In this document: piece after piece, positions 61,004 to 61,730 of the stretch
How positions within the stretch are numbered: position 1 is the first letter of the stretch
How the letters are laid out: each line of letters starts with the position of its first letter
From: JACNIZ01 sp964344765
GTDB taxonomy: Bacteria > Planctomycetota > UBA1135
Assembly (NCBI GenBank): GCA_964344765.1
Contig: CAYFOM010000026.1
Span: 1-61,730, forward strand
Reading direction: 5' to 3'
DNA length: 61,730 bases
The notes under the pieces: model-generated
Databases searched by the model: none
What the model was told of the DNA's origin: nothing
What the model saw: only the letters and a program-made list of their open reading frames with translations
Made by a program: the position numbers and the translations under genes

Positions 61004-61429
61004 ATGAAACCCCTCAGAAAACCCATCACCGCATCTAGCGGTTTCTCGCTTACGGAGTTGGCCATTGTTGTGGTCATCCTCGGTGTTTTGGCCATGGTTG
61101 GCGTTCCTAAGTACCGCACCGTGGTGGAACGTTCCAAAGCCGCTGAAGCGTTCACTTTTATGGCGCACATCGAAGGTGCGCAGGAGCGTCACAATGCTTG
61201 GAAAGGCAAGTACGCCAAGAAGTTGAACCATTTGGATATCAAAGTTCCAAAACCGAAGCACTTCCGTTGGTCGCGCTTTACTTCAACCGACTGGCAAACC
61301 AACTGGCAGCTGAAGCTGATCCGCCAAGGTAAGTCCAGCGGCTTTGGCCACTACCGCATTGTGTGGAATCAGGACGGCTTTGACGCCACTCGCAGTACCG
61401 TCAACGCTTCGCTGATCCCGGTGAAATAG
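61004..61429 (+). CDS. Type IV pilin-like protein, array copy 5 (divergent)
   Basis: A 141-aa prepilin of the same length as copies 2-4. Leader MKPLRKPITASSG then FSLTELAIVVVILGVLAMVG, closer to copy 1 in the helix. The rest is more basic (KGKYAKKLNHLDIKVPKPKHFRW) and the ending is SLIPVK. No TCGAACCAC element precedes it. Likely a minor pilin or a pilin used under other conditions. Confidence 0.92.
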   Translation: MKPLRKPITASSGFSLTELAIVVVILGVLAMVGVPKYRTVVERSKAAEAFTFMAHIEGAQERHNAWKGKYAKKLNHLDIKVPKPKHFRWSRFTSTDWQTNWQLKLIRQGKSSGFGHYRIVWNQDGFDATRSTVNASLIPVK

Positions 61430-61458
61430 CTACTGTTTTTGCGGCCAAATGGTCGATA

Positions 61459-61480
61459 GATCTTGGGAAAACCCAAGGTC
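61459..61480 (+). promoter_or_regulatory. Hairpin abutting the start of the last pilin
   Basis: A 9-bp stem with one G-T pair (61459-61467 with 61472-61480) and an AAAA loop ends directly before the ATG at 61481. As with feoA and pilin copy 1, a hairpin occupies the ribosome-binding region. Confidence 0.45.
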
Positions 61481-61681
61481 ATGATCTGTACGCACACTAG
61501 GAATTCACGCTCGGTAAGCCGCAGTCGCGGTTTCACGATGATCGAGATGGTCATCGTCATCAGCATCATTGGCCTGCTGAGCGTGATCGCCGCACCCAAA
61601 TACCGTCAGGCTTTGGAGCGTGTGCGTGCCAGCCAAGCGTTCTATTACTTGTCGCACTTTCAAGCGGCGCAAGAACGCTGA
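61481..61681 (+). pseudogene. Type IV pilin-like gene, array copy 6, cut off by the terminal repeat
   Basis: The ATG at 61481 gives 66 residues: a basic leader, G|FTMIEMVIVISIIGLLSVIAAP with Glu at +5, and the start of the globular part (SHFQAAQER). A TGA then occurs exactly where the 51-bp terminal repeat begins. The homologous copies continue with YNARTG or HNARTG. The stop is thus created by the junction and the gene is probably intact in the real chromosome. A TTG at 61463 is a less likely start. Confidence 0.8.
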
Positions 61682-61726
61682 CTTTACCCAGTTAACCGCA
61701 ATCCCCTCAAAGTCACACCTGGCAGG
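61676..61726. repeat. Right copy of 51-bp inverted terminal repeat
   Basis: Exact reverse complement of bases 1-51. Here it interrupts the last pilin gene and reads antisense to the first gene. Four further bases (61727-61730, TTTC) extend it and, reversed, would continue the first gene's open frame upstream (AAA before CCT). Confidence 0.95.
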
Positions 61727-61730
61727 TTTC

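Noticed and set aside
1..61730. Terminal inverted repeat as telomere, transposon end or phage terminus
   Set aside because: No transposase, protelomerase, terminal protein or phage gene is present, and the left copy is ordinary coding sequence. An assembly artefact or inversion junction is simpler.

Overview
The window is a 61.7 kb piece of bacterial chromosome around the replication origin, with tightly packed genes and moderately high GC content (judged by eye). The kdsD-kdsC-lptCA-lptD operon implies a Gram-negative cell envelope with LPS. Planctomycete-style traits are the secreted CotH/LTD, FG-GAP and sulfatase proteins, peptidase MA-like proteins, many GTG starts, and dciA in place of recF between dnaN and gyrB. 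An uncultured Planctomycetota-like bacterium is my best guess, by inference only. No rRNA, tRNA, CRISPR, IS element or prophage was seen.

Layout. 1-5287 (+): a cut-off peptidase MA-like gene, feoAB, a lipoprotein metalloprotease, and a low-GC secreted protein behind a C13 tract. 5284-17865 (-): one long block reading sigma factor, hemW, DUF502, pyrF, a hypothetical gene, parA, a cysteine desulfurase, dnaA, candidate oriC, dnaN, dciA, gyrB. 17983-21013: a protein with a C-terminal HPr domain (+), a phosphoesterase (-), and parB (+) containing a perfect parS. 21098-28264: a membrane cyclophilin-like protein (-), then on + a large secreted protein with a GspG-like tail, a DUF374 acyltransferase, rnhC, an MBL/beta-CASP RNase and moaB. 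28404-35120 (-): LPS assembly genes plus tatA. 35199-42061 (+): an M50 protease, scpA, trxA, fmt, rsmB, and two paralogous small membrane proteins flanking a TIM-barrel gene. 42071-58094: sulfatase, aldehyde dehydrogenase, CotH protein, HMGL-type synthase, mgtE, signal peptidase, an ECF sigma/anti-sigma module, transaldolase, selU, purF and an FG-GAP protein.

58326-61681 (+) is a tandem array of six type IV pilin-like genes without assembly machinery. Three are near-identical and end in their own hairpins. The first carries a large C-terminal extension. The last is cut off by a 51-bp sequence that is the exact reverse complement of the window's first 51 bases.

Most of the window is core genome. 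The accessory signals most worth attention are the pilin array and its conserved leaders, the HPr-domain fusion, the C13 tract in a putative promoter spacer, and the paralogue pair at 39.7-41.5 kb. The inverted terminal repeat is probably an assembly artefact, but it could mark a real inversion or foldback. I did not find a clearly new multi-gene defence or mobile system.
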